Of a stretch of 5,022 bases of DNA, positions 1-5,022 are shown in pieces. Under the pieces are notes generated by a model. That model had not been told where the DNA came from, searched no databases, and saw only the letters and a list, made by a program, of their open reading frames with translations. Positions within the stretch are counted from its first letter, which is position 1. Each line of letters begins with the position of its first letter. The translations under genes and the position numbers were made by a program. Source of the stretch: Acidobacteriota bacterium (GTDB lineage: Bacteria; Acidobacteriota; Terriglobia; Terriglobales; Acidobacteriaceae); the NCBI GenBank assembly GCA_021846065.1, contig JAJZCP010000144.1:1-5022 (forward strand), in the 5' to 3' direction.

Positions 1-139
1 CATAAGCCGAGAGCGATTCCACGTAGCGGCGCTGGCACTCCGCGTAAATGGTGTCAAAGGCGAGCGAGGATTTACCAGAGCCGGAGACGCCCGTGAGCAC
101 CGTGAGCGTGTCGTGAGGAATCTCCACGGCGACGCGGTT
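1..139 (-). CDS. uvrA: UvrA, excinuclease ABC subunit A, N-terminal fragment (truncated at both ends)
   Basis: UvrA is the damage-sensing ATPase of nucleotide excision repair; it works in the cytoplasm with UvrB and UvrC. The minus strand from 139 down to 1 reads about 46 codons. They include [20 protein letters not shown], which contains the first Walker A of UvrA (GVSGSGKSS), followed by [20 protein letters not shown], a family hallmark. The SS after the Walker lysine and the [14 protein letters not shown] block match the first ABC domain rather than the second. The gene continues leftwards out of the window. Its 5' end is abnormal: family members carry roughly 15-25 more residues (a ..RGA..HNLKN.. 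stretch) before this point. Here the frame instead runs into the antisense of ileS codons, and only a GTG at 127 could serve as a start. The gene therefore looks cut at the junction near 125-140. Family assignment is near certain; the intactness of the gene is doubtful. Confidence 0.88.
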
Positions 140-325
140 CGCGTGACGCCGCTGCCCGCCGATGGCAGCAAGTGCGAGCGCTGCTGGAACTACTCGCGCT
201 ATGTCGGCTTGGACACACAACAGCCCACGCTTTGTGATCGTTGCCTGGCCGCGTTGGCCGAGATGAAAATCGCCACAGAACCCGCAGAATCTGCCGCAGC
301 CGCGCAGACGGAGATTGCCGAATGA
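113..325 (+). CDS. ileS: Isoleucyl-tRNA synthetase, C-terminal zinc-finger fragment
   Basis: IleRS charges tRNA-Ile in the cytoplasm; its C-terminal zinc ribbon helps productive aminoacylation. The frame reads [18 protein letters not shown], then [12 protein letters not shown], giving the two CxxC pairs (Cys codons at 173, 182, 233 and 242) with the typical KCERCWNY context. An Ala/Glu-rich tail follows and ends at TGA 323-325. A full IleRS is about 900-1000 residues, so this is only its last ~65. The open frame can begin at GTG 113, but its first codons (113 to about 130) are antisense to uvrA codons, no ribosome-binding site is evident, and the catalytic domains are missing. I treat it as the broken 3' end of ileS, not as an independent small protein. 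The stop overlaps the lspA start (ATGA at 322-325), the usual sign of an ileS-lspA operon. Identity is strong; the left boundary is uncertain by about 15 bases. Confidence 0.85.
   Translation: MRNLHGDAVRVTPLPADGSKCERCWNYSRYVGLDTQQPTLCDRCLAALAEMKIATEPAESAAAAQTEIAE
132..144. repeat. Short inverted repeat ACGCG-GTT-CGCGT at the uvrA/ileS junction
   Basis: ACGCG (132-136) and CGCGT (140-144) are perfect reverse complements around a GTT loop. The repeat lies where homology to uvrA on the minus strand ends and homology to ileS on the plus strand begins. Five-base palindromes are common by chance in GC-rich DNA, so the only notable thing is its position. It may mark a fold-back or inversion endpoint, or be coincidental. 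Confidence 0.35.
310..313 (+). promoter_or_regulatory. Ribosome binding site of lspA (GGAG)
   Basis: GGAG lies 8 bases upstream of ATG 322, inside the last codons of ileS. It supports ATG 322 as the lspA start over the open-frame start at 241, which would add 27 arginine-rich residues read out of frame from the ileS tail. Confidence 0.6.
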
Positions 326-879
326 CCCCTGAACACCGCTCCTCCCACGATTGGCGCCTGCCGCTGCTGCTGATCACCGCCGTGGTCTTTGTGCTCGACC
401 GCATCACCAAACTTTGGATTCTGCGCCACGTGAAACCGAGCGATGTGGTCGCCGTCATCCCCGGCTGGTTTCATCTGACGCATGTCTACAACAATGGCGC
501 GGCCTTCAGCTTTCTGGAGGACACACGCTCGCCCGAAACAGTGCGCTGGCTGCTCATCGCATTTTCGGTCTTTGCCATAGCCGCCGTCTTTGCGCTTTTC
601 TGGAATGTGGGTCGTCGCATCTCCATCACCAGCGTTGCGCTGGCCATGATCCTCGGCGGAGCCATCGGCAATCTCTACGATCGGCTCTCCTATCATTTCG
701 TCATTGATTTTCTTGCCTTCAGCCATTGGGGCTATCACTATCCTGACTTCAACGTGGCCGACTCCTGCATCGTGACCGGCGCGTGCCTGCTGCTGCTGGA
801 GGCCATTCGCGGCGTCAACCCCATCTTTACGGAGACGCCGAAAGACGATCCGTCCACCAAAGAATCTGCATCGCATTAA
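322..879 (+). CDS. lspA: Lipoprotein signal peptidase (signal peptidase II, LspA)
   Basis: LspA is an inner-membrane aspartyl protease that removes the signal peptide from diacylglyceryl-modified prolipoproteins, the second step of lipoprotein maturation after Lgt. The product is 185 residues, slightly longer than the usual 160-170. Family motifs appear in order: DRITK (D26-K30), NNGAAF (57-62), [10 protein letters not shown] (112-121), VIDF (127-130) and FNVAD (143-147). D129 and D147 match the catalytic aspartate pair. Four hydrophobic segments can be placed, at about 13-33, 75-93, 102-118 and 146-163. The C-terminal ~20 residues are hydrophilic and probably cytoplasmic. ATG 322 is chosen because it overlaps the ileS stop (ATGA), has GGAG 8 bases upstream, and puts the first membrane segment close to the N-terminus. 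ileS-lspA is a widespread gene pair, so co-transcription is expected. With ileS broken here, the operon's normal promoter may be absent. Confidence 0.96.
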   Translation: MTPEHRSSHDWRLPLLLITAVVFVLDRITKLWILRHVKPSDVVAVIPGWFHLTHVYNNGAAFSFLEDTRSPETVRWLLIAFSVFAIAAVFALFWNVGRRISITSVALAMILGGAIGNLYDRLSYHFVIDFLAFSHWGYHYPDFNVADSCIVTGACLLLLEAIRGVNPIFTETPKDDPSTKESASH

Positions 880-885
880 AACGCC

Positions 886-1608
886 ATGAGCCAGACCGCA
901 CAAGAGCTTTGGACAGCCGTCGATGCCTACATCGATGGTCTGCTGTTTGCCAGCGATGCTGTATTGGAGTCCGCGCTGGCGGCTTCGAATCAGGCTGGGC
1001 TGCCCCCGATCAGCGTGACGCCATCGCAGGGCAAGCTGCTCTGTCTGCTCGCGCAAATCTCCGGCGCACGCAACATTTTAGAGATTGGCACCCTCGGCGG
1101 CTACAGCACCTTGTGGCTGGCTCGCGCCCTGCCGCCGAATGGCCGCATTCTGACGTTGGAGTTTTCTGCCAAACACGCTGAGGTCGCACGCGCCAACTTT
1201 GCCCGCGCTGGCTTTGCAGAGAAAATCGAAGTGCGCGAAGGTGCGGCGTTGGACACGCTGCCGCAAATCGCAGCGGAAGGCCGTGGCCCTTTCGACTTGA
1301 TCTTTCTCGATGCCAACAAGGATGGGTACCCGGACTATCTCGCTTGGGCGCTGCGTCTGGCGCGTGTGGGGACGGTCATCGTTGCCGACAACGTCGTGCG
1401 CGACGGCGAGATTCTCCAAGCTGAGACTGCGGACGCATCGGTACGGGGAGCACACCGCTTCAACGCCATGCTGGCCGCGGAATCCAGCGCAAATTATCCA
1501 CGGCTCAGTTCCACAATTCTGCAAACCGTCGGCAGCAAGGGCTACGATGGCTTCGCGCTGGCGCGTGTGTTGCGCGTGGAGTCAGAGCGAAACACGGACA
1601 CGCGCTGA
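886..1608 (+). CDS. SAM-dependent O-methyltransferase, class I (caffeoyl-CoA/catechol OMT family)
   Basis: This is a 240-residue cytosolic methyltransferase of the metal-dependent O-methyltransferase family 3 (COMT/CCoAOMT-like), which moves a methyl group from S-adenosylmethionine to a hydroxyl, usually of a catechol-type substrate. Visible motifs: SVTPSQGKLL (43-52); SAM-binding motif I LEIGTLGGYST (65-75); acidic residue E92 ending strand 2 (TLE); LIFLDANKDGYPDYL (138-152), whose D142 should bind the metal; and VADNVVRDG (166-174), whose D168 and N169 match the other metal ligands. Length is typical (about 220 for the family) with a short charged C-terminal tail. ATG 886 lies 6 bases after the lspA stop with no clear Shine-Dalgarno, which suggests translational coupling to lspA. 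The substrate cannot be told from sequence; bacterial members are often annotated generically. Family assignment is firm, the biological role unknown. Confidence 0.92.
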   Translation: MSQTAQELWTAVDAYIDGLLFASDAVLESALAASNQAGLPPISVTPSQGKLLCLLAQISGARNILEIGTLGGYSTLWLARALPPNGRILTLEFSAKHAEVARANFARAGFAEKIEVREGAALDTLPQIAAEGRGPFDLIFLDANKDGYPDYLAWALRLARVGTVIVADNVVRDGEILQAETADASVRGAHRFNAMLAAESSANYPRLSSTILQTVGSKGYDGFALARVLRVESERNTDTR

Positions 1609-1633
1609 GGCCAGCCAGCCTCCATGCAAACCG

Positions 1634-1646
1634 GTAAACTATAGAC
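1634..1646 (+). promoter_or_regulatory. Possible -10 region upstream of the TonB-family gene
   Basis: GTAAACTATAGAC in the 147-base gap (1609-1755) between the methyltransferase and the TonB-family gene contains TATAGA (1640-1645), close to the TATAAT consensus. No convincing -35 hexamer lies about 17 bases upstream (1617-1622 is AGCCTC). If real, the leader would be about 100 bases. Nothing else was recognised in this gap. The call is weak and rests on base composition standing out from GC-rich surroundings. Confidence 0.25.
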
Positions 1647-1755
1647 ACTCGTGCCGTGCGTTTGCAGGGCCGCCAATTCTATTGCAAAGGCTCTGCCGTG
1701 CAAGCCAGAACGATCCATTATTCCGGCAAGGGCAGACAGGGCACAGGCAAAGCGA

Positions 1756-2868
1756 ATGCCGAATCAGGTTTTGCTGGATCCGGAGACGGAGATTGCCAGC
1801 GTGGAATCCGAAGAGACGCCGTTGTGGAGTCAGATTGGCCGGGAGCCGTCCTATGTGCGGGCGCTCTACACGAATCTGCACGACGCGATCTTTCCACCCA
1901 AGCTGCCGCCGCTGGAGTTGCAATCCAAACCCGTACCCGTGGTCGATCCGCTGGCGCAAGAGCCATTGTGGGCCGAGATTTGGCACGACCTGCGCGATGT
2001 CTACTTCCCAACCAAGCTGCCACCGCTGGAGTTGCAATCGCACGAGGTCGCCGTGCGCGACATTCTGGCCGTGCCACGCGATCGCCAGGCCAGCCTGATC
2101 GCTGGCGGCGTGCATGTGGCCATTCTGGCCGCGATTATCATCTTTGCTCTCTGGCATCCCAAGAGCGCTGTGGTGCAGCCGCCTCCAATCAAGGTTTCCA
2201 CGGTAACGCCGTTTCTGCCATTCTCCCCCAAGATGTTGGGTGAGATGGGCGGCGGCGGTGGTGGCGGCGATCACGATTTATTGATGGCCTCGAAAGGCAA
2301 GCTGCCGCAGATCGCCAAAACACAGTTCGTTCCGCCTGAAGAAATTATTCGCAACGATCATCCCAAGCTGGCCGTTGCGCCTACGGTGGTTGTGCCGCAA
2401 GAGGTGCAGTTGCCGAATGCCAACATGCCGAACCTGGGCGATCCGACGACGACCGTGCGCGGGCCGGCGTCGAACGGTACGGGCACGCAGAGTGGCATTG
2501 GCTCTGGACATAGCGGTGGCGTTGGTTCGGGCACCGGTGCTGGCGTTGGCCCCGGTGAGGGCGGCGGTTACGGCGGCGGCGTGATGCACGTGGGCAATGG
2601 CGTGATGCCACCCAAGCTGATCTATTCTGTCGATCCAGAATTTTCTGACGAAGCGCGCAAGGCAAAATTCCAAGGCACCAGCGTGGTTTCTCTTATCGTG
2701 GATACAAATGGAATGCCGCAGAACATCCAAGTGCTGCGCGCATTAGGCATGGGCTTGGATGAAAAAGCCATCGAGGCTGTGAAGCAGTACCGATTCAAAC
2801 CGGCTAGATTCCACGGCAATGCAGTCGCCGTCGAAATCGACATTGAGGTGGACTTCCACATCTATTGA
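1756..2868 (+). CDS. TonB-family energy transducer with duplicated cytoplasmic N-terminal motif
   Basis: TonB-type proteins span the inner membrane and pass proton-motive energy from ExbB/ExbD-like partners to outer-membrane receptors. The 370-residue product has four parts: a hydrophilic, presumably cytoplasmic N-terminus (1-110); one membrane helix (about 112-133, ASLIAGGVHVAILAAIIIFA); a long periplasmic linker rich in Pro and Gly (134-282, with runs at 165-171 and 241-280); and a TonB C-terminal domain (283-370). The last includes PEFSDEARKAKFQGT, SLIVDTNGMPQNIQV and LDEKAIEAVKQYRFKP. Typical TonB proteins have the membrane helix near residue 10-30, so the long N-terminus is unusual; it holds two copies of a PLW..FPxKLPPLELQS motif. 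ATG 1756 (AGG 8 bases upstream) is preferred over GTG 1651, which would add 35 residues with no recognisable character. No exbB/exbD or receptor gene is adjacent. I have not given the symbol tonB because several paralogues are common in such genomes. Confidence 0.9.
   Translation: MPNQVLLDPETEIASVESEETPLWSQIGREPSYVRALYTNLHDAIFPPKLPPLELQSKPVPVVDPLAQEPLWAEIWHDLRDVYFPTKLPPLELQSHEVAVRDILAVPRDRQASLIAGGVHVAILAAIIIFALWHPKSAVVQPPPIKVSTVTPFLPFSPKMLGEMGGGGGGGDHDLLMASKGKLPQIAKTQFVPPEEIIRNDHPKLAVAPTVVVPQEVQLPNANMPNLGDPTTTVRGPASNGTGTQSGIGSGHSGGVGSGTGAGVGPGEGGGYGGGVMHVGNGVMPPKLIYSVDPEFSDEARKAKFQGTSVVSLIVDTNGMPQNIQVLRALGMGLDEKAIEAVKQYRFKPARFHGNAVAVEIDIEVDFHIY
1900..2039 (+). repeat. Direct repeat inside the TonB-family gene (LPPLELQS motif duplicated)
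   Basis: Two 26-base copies, 1900-1925 and 2014-2039, differ at a single third-codon base (CCG versus CCA) and lie 114 bases (38 codons) apart in the same frame. Both encode KLPPLELQS. Protein similarity is wider: residues 22-65 and 70-103 both start with PLW, then F-P-x-K-LPPLELQS, then a V-rich stretch. The first copy carries about 10 extra residues (around GREPSYVRAL). Near-identity at synonymous positions in the core suggests a fairly recent duplication, or gene conversion between the copies. Confidence 0.75.
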
Positions 2869-2869
2869 T

Positions 2870-2885
2870 GCGCGCCCCAACGCGC
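2870..2885. other. Hairpin GCGCG-CCCCAA-CGCGC in the convergent intergenic space
   Basis: A five-base perfect stem (2870-2874 with 2881-2885) begins one base after the TonB-gene stop. No T-run follows it directly on either strand, so it is not a complete intrinsic terminator. It may add to the neighbouring hairpin or protect the 3' end of a transcript. Confidence 0.3.
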
Positions 2886-2891
2886 TTCTGC

Positions 2892-2919
2892 TGGAAGCCC
2901 TGTTTCCAATTTTATTTTT
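2892..2919 (+). terminator. Probable intrinsic terminator of the TonB-family gene
   Basis: TGGAA (2892-2896) pairs with TTCCA (2904-2908), extended by a G-U pair to leave a 5-base loop, and is followed by AATTTTATTTTT, an unusually T-rich run in this GC-rich window. The stem is short and only moderately stable, so efficiency is uncertain. The T-run overlaps the stop codon of the convergent ABC ATPase gene (TAA at 2914-2912). On the minus strand no T-run follows the hairpin, so it should act only on plus-strand transcripts. Confidence 0.45.
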
Positions 2920-3634
2920 GTGCGGTCAAGTCGGTGCGCCGTTCGGCGGCGATGCGCCCGTGGTGCAGCTCAACGGTGCGGTCGGCGAGGGAGGCCATCT
3001 CCGGGTCATGCGTGACCATCACAATGGTGTGCCCGGCGCGGTGCAGCGTGCGCAGGTGCTCTTGCACGATCTCCTGATTGGCCGCGTCCAGATTGCCGGT
3101 CGGCTCATCGGCCAGCAGAATCGGTGGCTGATTGATGAGCGCGCGCGCGATGCAGACGCGCTGCTGTTCTCCGCCGCTCAACTGGCTGGGCAGATGCGTG
3201 GCGCGGTCACCTAATCCAACCGAAGCCAGCGCTCGGCGTGCTTCGTCCTCATCCGTCATGCTGTGGAAGTACTGGGCCAACAGAATATTTTCCAGCGCGG
3301 TCAGGTACGGGATCAGATGAAATTGCTGAAAGATGAAGCCGATGGTCTCGGCGCGAAAGCGGTCCAGCTCCTGCCGACTCAGTTGATGCACATCTGTGCC
3401 GGCGATGCGCACGCTGCCGTGAGTGGGTTGATCCAGACAGCCAAGAATGTTGACCAGCGTGGATTTGCCGGAGCCGGACGGCCCCATGACGGCGACCCAC
3501 TCGCCGCGTTCGATGGTGAGCGTAACTTGATCGAGCGCGCGCACGGCCCCGGCGCGGCTGGCGTATTCGCGCGTCAAGCCGTGCAAGTGGATAAGTGCCT
3601 CGGAACCGACAGCGGATTGGAGTATCGTGGCCAA
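2912..3634 (-). CDS. ABC transporter ATP-binding protein (LolD/MacB/FtsE-like class)
   Basis: This is the cytoplasmic ATPase that powers the FtsX-type permeases encoded just upstream. The 240-residue product has every motif needed for ATP hydrolysis: Walker A GPSGSGKST (51-59), Q-loop around Q103-Q104 (IFQQFHLIPYLTALEN), signature LSGGEQQR (152-159), Walker B ILLADEP (172-178, with D176 and E177), D-loop NLD (181-183) and switch histidine H209 (VTHDPE). The FIFQQFHLIPYLTALENI stretch and GNLD after Walker B are typical of the LolD/MacB/FtsE group. No ATG lies between the permease stop and the conserved start. I chose TTG 3634, 2 bases after the permease TAA, with GAGG 9 bases upstream. The open frame extends much further 5' (to 4180), but that part is a shadow of the permease gene. 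Last gene of the minus-strand operon. Function is certain at class level; substrate unknown. Confidence 0.94.
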   Translation of the reverse strand: MATILQSAVGSEALIHLHGLTREYASRAGAVRALDQVTLTIERGEWVAVMGPSGSGKSTLVNILGCLDQPTHGSVRIAGTDVHQLSRQELDRFRAETIGFIFQQFHLIPYLTALENILLAQYFHSMTDEDEARRALASVGLGDRATHLPSQLSGGEQQRVCIARALINQPPILLADEPTGNLDAANQEIVQEHLRTLHRAGHTIVMVTHDPEMASLADRTVELHHGRIAAERRTDLTAQK

Positions 3635-3636
3635 CG

Positions 3637-4758
3637 TTATTCGCCTCGCAGGAGCGTTGCTGGTTCCATGGTACGCAGAATGCGCATGGGCAGGCCAGCC
3701 GCCAGCAGCGCAACAAAAAGATTGAGCAGCAGCACTGCGGGTGCAGCCTGCCACAGCGGCGGAATCGTGGCGTGAAAGTTCCACGCGCCGATGCCGAAGG
3801 CGCAGAGGCTGCCGAGCAGATAGCCTGCCGCAGCTCCGGCCAGCGCCAGCAGCGCCGCCTCCAGTAAAAAGAGCAGCGCCACTTGATGCTGCGTGGAGCC
3901 GAGGGCTTTCATGATGGCGAAGTCGCGCCGCCGCTCCAACACAGAAGCAGTCAGCGTGGCGAGCACGCAAATACCCACCGTCAGCGCGATCAGCACCAGC
4001 GAGCTGAGCATGAGCGAGCGCGTGCGATCCACGATGCGGCCTTCGCTCTCGACCAATTGCCGCACAGCGTGCACCTGCACGCCCGGCAAGGCTGCGCGCA
4101 GGCGCTGCAATAGATCTTCCACCTGTGCAGCGCTGCCCGGCGCTTGGATCTCCAACGTCGATGCGCTCTGGCCTGTCCATGCGGTGAAGGCTGCGAGTGG
4201 AATGAAAATGCGGCTGTCCTCGGCTGCGCCCGTGCGCAAGGTTGCCTCTGTATGCAGGGCAAGCGTGTGGCCGTTGTAGGTGAGTGGAAAATCATCGCCG
4301 TGCAAAAAACCTTGCGCGTGCGTGCCCACTATGGCGGCAACGGGACTGCTGGGAGTTGCTGTCGTTGCATCCGGCCAGCGGCTCACCTGCCACCAGGAAT
4401 CCATGGCGCGCGCGGCAGCGAAGTCCGTGCCCGCCACTACGATGGGCGCGCCATCAGCGGTTTGCGCCACCGCATAGGCGAAGGGAACGATGCGGCTCTC
4501 CGGCCCGGCGATGGCGCGCACTGTGGCCAGAGTTTCCGACGGCAGCGTGGAGCCATCCGGGGCGGTGAGCACAATGTTGGCACCAAAGGCGCGGAATTGT
4601 TGATGTAGTTGCCGGTTCAGAGAGACGTACAGCGTGAGCAGCGTTGTGGCTACCGCGGCGCTGACGGTAAGCGCCAGCAGCGCGGCCAAAGAACGCACGC
4701 GCCGATGCACCAGACTGCGGCGAACGATGTATCCCAGCGAAAATTGCGCGCGCTTCAT
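3637..4758 (-). CDS. ABC transporter permease, FtsX family (complete)
   Basis: This 373-residue inner-membrane protein is one of two permeases of the transporter. An N-terminal membrane helix (about 23-45, LAALLALTVSAAVATTLLTL) follows a basic stretch (RRSLVHRRVR). A periplasmic domain of about 200 residues (46-247) comes next, then three C-terminal helices (about 249-272, 292-322 and 335-357). This 1+3 topology, with ERRRDFAIMKALGS (275-288) after the second helix, defines the FtsX/MacB/LolC permease domain. It ends MEPATLLRGE, the usual C-terminal tail. The periplasmic domain begins FRAFGANIVLTAPDG. ATG 4758 overlaps the upstream permease stop (ATGA) and has a strong GGGAGG 4 bases upstream. 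The C-terminal ~90 residues resemble the partial permease next door, so the two are paralogues likely forming a heterodimer. It carries no fused ATPase, so it is not MacB itself. Substrate unknown. Confidence 0.92.
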   Translation of the reverse strand: MKRAQFSLGYIVRRSLVHRRVRSLAALLALTVSAAVATTLLTLYVSLNRQLHQQFRAFGANIVLTAPDGSTLPSETLATVRAIAGPESRIVPFAYAVAQTADGAPIVVAGTDFAAARAMDSWWQVSRWPDATTATPSSPVAAIVGTHAQGFLHGDDFPLTYNGHTLALHTEATLRTGAAEDSRIFIPLAAFTAWTGQSASTLEIQAPGSAAQVEDLLQRLRAALPGVQVHAVRQLVESEGRIVDRTRSLMLSSLVLIALTVGICVLATLTASVLERRRDFAIMKALGSTQHQVALLFLLEAALLALAGAAAGYLLGSLCAFGIGAWNFHATIPPLWQAAPAVLLLNLFVALLAAGLPMRILRTMEPATLLRGE

Positions 4759-5022
4759 CCATCCTCCCGCAGCACGGCTGCCGGTTGCATGCCCAACGTG
4801 CGCAGCACGGAAGGCGCGCCACCAGCGATGGAAACCAGCAGCGCCATGCCCAGCGCTGCGGGCAGCAGCACGGGGTTGAATGCGATGGTGCTGTGAAAGA
4901 TTTCCCAGCCCACACGCGCGGCCAGCAGCGAACCCAGCAGATACCCCAATGCACCGCTCAGCAAAGAGAGCAAGGCCGTCTCTGCAAAAAACAGACTGGC
5001 GACAGAAAACTGCGAAGCACCC
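4755..5022 (-). CDS. ABC transporter permease, FtsX family, C-terminal part (runs off window)
   Basis: The minus-strand frame is open from the window edge at 5022 to TGA at 4757-4755, giving 88 residues of an FtsX-type C-terminus. It starts GASQFSVASLFFAETALLSL, has a membrane helix over about SLLSGALGYLLGSLLAARVG and another over LLPAALGMALLVSIAGG, and ends RTLGMQPAAVLREDG. Aligned by eye with the complete permease downstream, the pattern is shared: ALG(S/A)(T/S)Q, then LLFL/SLFF, then GYLLGSL, a W.(N/I)FH motif, and an LRTM.P/LRTLGMQP tail. This is therefore a tandem paralogue and the second membrane subunit of the same transporter. The N-terminal helix and periplasmic domain lie to the right, outside the window. 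An internal TTG at 4973 could open a short frame, but the homology continues upstream of it, so it is not the start. Confidence 0.9.
   Translation of the reverse strand, partial: GASQFSVASLFFAETALLSLLSGALGYLLGSLLAARVGWEIFHSTIAFNPVLLPAALGMALLVSIAGGAPSVLRTLGMQPAAVLREDG
4763..4768 (-). promoter_or_regulatory. Strong ribosome binding site (GGGAGG) of the second permease
   Basis: On the minus strand GGGAGG ends 4 bases before ATG 4758 and lies inside the last codons of the preceding permease. It is the best Shine-Dalgarno match noted in the window. It supports the ATGA-coupled start and argues that the second permease is translated about equally with the first. Confidence 0.6.

Noticed and set aside
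113..325. An independent small zinc-ribbon protein
   Set aside because: The two CxxC pairs and the KCERCWNY context are those of the IleRS C-terminus. The start lies within antisense uvrA sequence without a ribosome-binding site, so a broken ileS is the simpler reading.
199..1056. 285-codon open frame on the minus strand across lspA and the methyltransferase start
   Set aside because: It is antisense to lspA, whose motifs are unmistakable. The product is low-complexity in Arg, Gly, Asp and Gln with no recognisable domain. Long antisense frames are expected in GC-rich coding DNA.
1651..1755. GTG 1651 as start of the TonB-family protein
   Set aside because: It would add 35 residues without family-like character. 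ATG 1756 has a better-placed AGG, and the conserved-looking MPNQVLLDPE start follows it.
1639..2274. 211-codon open frame on the minus strand across the TonB N-terminus
   Set aside because: It is a shadow of the TonB-family gene. Its repeated LQLQRRQLGW-like segments are just the antisense of the duplicated LPPLELQS module.
2249..2590. Gly-codon-rich GGC/GGT runs as a possible nucleotide repeat array
   Set aside because: They are irregular and in frame with the TonB-family gene, encoding its flexible periplasmic linker. No fixed repeat unit is visible.
3635..4180. Long N-terminal extension of the ABC ATPase (open frame up to 4180)
   Set aside because: This part overlaps the permease gene in another frame and reads as Arg/Ala/Gly-rich nonsense. 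ATPase homology begins only after 3634.

Overview
The window is GC-rich (roughly 60% by eye) and densely coded. Its gene content fits a Gram-negative-type bacterium, most likely an Acidobacteriota member. The lineage guess is an inference. It rests on the TonB-family protein, with its 'LPPLELQS' N-terminal motif and a C-terminal domain of the PEFSDEARKAKFQGT / LDEKAIEAVKQYRFKP kind, and on the neighbouring FtsX-type ABC operon. No 16S rRNA or other phylogenetic marker is present. No tRNA, rRNA, CRISPR array, insertion sequence or phage gene was seen.

Layout. At the left edge (about 1-139, minus strand) is the N-terminal part of UvrA, running off the window. It abuts, with no room for its own start region, the last ~65 codons of ileS on the plus strand (to 325). 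Both genes are broken at the same point, so this is a rearrangement or assembly junction near 125-144. Downstream on the plus strand, lspA (signal peptidase II, 322-879) overlaps the ileS stop by ATGA. A class-I SAM-dependent O-methyltransferase (886-1608) follows 6 bp later. A ~147-bp gap with a weak promoter candidate then leads to a TonB-family energy transducer (1756-2868), whose cytoplasmic N-terminus carries an internal duplication.

The right half is on the minus strand and converges on the TonB gene. Read in its own direction it is: the C-terminal end of one FtsX-type permease (5022-4755, running off the window), a complete second FtsX-type permease (4758-3637), and an ABC ATPase (3634-2912, TTG start). 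The spacings are a 4-bp ATGA overlap and a 2-bp gap, so the three genes form one translationally coupled operon for a single transporter. The 43-bp convergent space holds hairpins, including a plausible plus-strand intrinsic terminator.

Functionally, the left block is housekeeping: isoleucyl-tRNA charging, lipoprotein maturation, a small-molecule methyltransferase, and energy transduction to the outer membrane. The right block is a LolD/MacB-class transporter. Its permease-permease-ATPase order resembles ABC modules linked to DUF2318/iron-uptake loci, but the substrate cannot be read from this window. I see no clear new system. The points most worth checking are the uvrA/ileS junction, the duplicated TonB N-terminus and the identity of the two-permease transporter.
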